DNA from: ATZT02 sp046046315
GTDB lineage: Bacteria > Actinomycetota > Actinomycetes > S36-B12 > UBA5976
Length of the DNA stretch: 13,741 bases
Direction of reading: 5' to 3'
Assembly: GCA_046046315.1 (NCBI GenBank)
Contig: JBJOKB010000009.1
Span: 1 to 13,741 of the forward strand
Shown here: in pieces, positions 13,707 to 13,741 of the stretch
Numbering within the stretch: position 1 is the stretch's first letter
Layout of the letters: each line of letters begins with the position of its first letter
Translations under genes and position numbers: made by a program
Notes under the pieces: generated by a model
Database searches by the model: none
What the model saw: the letters and a program-made list of their open reading frames with translations, nothing else
What the model was told of the DNA's origin: nothing

Positions 13707-13741
13707 ATGGCGAAAATGATCGCTTTTGACGAAGACGCCAG
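13707..13741 (+). CDS. groEL: Chaperonin GroEL (60 kDa), N-terminal fragment
   Basis: Only the first 11 full codons are in the window: MAKMIAFDEDA, which matches the start of actinobacterial GroEL proteins (MAK-x-I-x-[FY]-DE-[ED]-A). GroEL forms the double-ring ATP-driven protein folding chamber in the cytoplasm. An AAGGA ribosome site (13694-13698) lies 8 bases before the ATG. The tandem CIRCE operators upstream support the call strongly. No groES precedes it, so this is probably the stand-alone groEL copy that many actinobacteria carry in addition to a groES-groEL operon. The gene runs off the right edge. Confidence 0.93.
   Translation, partial: MAKMIAFDEDA

Noticed and set aside
1..13741. 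CRISPR array, tRNA, integrase, transposase or attachment site
   Set aside because: No repeated spacers, cloverleaf, mobile-element protein or flanking repeats seen; gaps are too short for most of these.

Overview
The window reads as a chromosomal segment of a low-GC, streamlined member of the Actinomycetota. Freshwater acI/Nanopelagicales-type bacteria are the best guess, but this is an inference from gene content and base composition, not proven. Three things support an actinobacterial origin. The gene order hppA-topA-tmk-holB-tripeptidyl-aminopeptidase-like hydrolase matches, from memory, the order in Streptomyces. TopA lacks zinc-finger cysteines and ends in a lysine/alanine-rich tail, as actinobacterial enzymes do. 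A groEL without a preceding groES follows CIRCE operators. Every gene is on the + strand, gaps are very short (largest about 110 bases), and several genes overlap. I see no tRNA, rRNA, CRISPR array, insertion sequence or phage gene.

Region 1 (1-4833) is core housekeeping: the C-terminal end of a membrane H+-pyrophosphatase, DNA topoisomerase I, thymidylate kinase and the DNA polymerase III delta' subunit. topA, tmk and holB are tightly packed and probably cotranscribed. Region 2 (4849-6848) has a probable leaderless promoter, a secreted lipoprotein peptidase of the TAP type and an overlapping small lipoprotein of unknown function.

Region 3 (about 6862-13595) is an accessory nitrogen/carbon scavenging locus made of two units built the same way. 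Unit A is an APC-family permease, two short-chain dehydrogenases and a cytoplasmic NodB/CE4-fold hydrolase of the PgdA/imidase/PuuE-like type. Unit B is an NCS1 purine/cytosine/hydantoin-type permease, a SnoaL/NTF2-like protein and an agmatinase-family ureohydrolase. Both units open with a short leader whose Shine-Dalgarno sequence (TAGGGAGGG) lies in a small hairpin with compensatory base changes between the two copies. In both, the first gene after the permease carries a long, perfect, GC-rich hairpin inside its first codons. I infer import and breakdown of a small cyclic amide, ureido or guanidino compound, with expression of the enzymes set separately from that of the transporters. The substrate cannot be read from the sequence.

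Region 4 (13596-13741) is the control region and first codons of a groEL gene, with two tandem CIRCE operators (one not quite canonical in each arm) around the likely promoter, indicating HrcA control.
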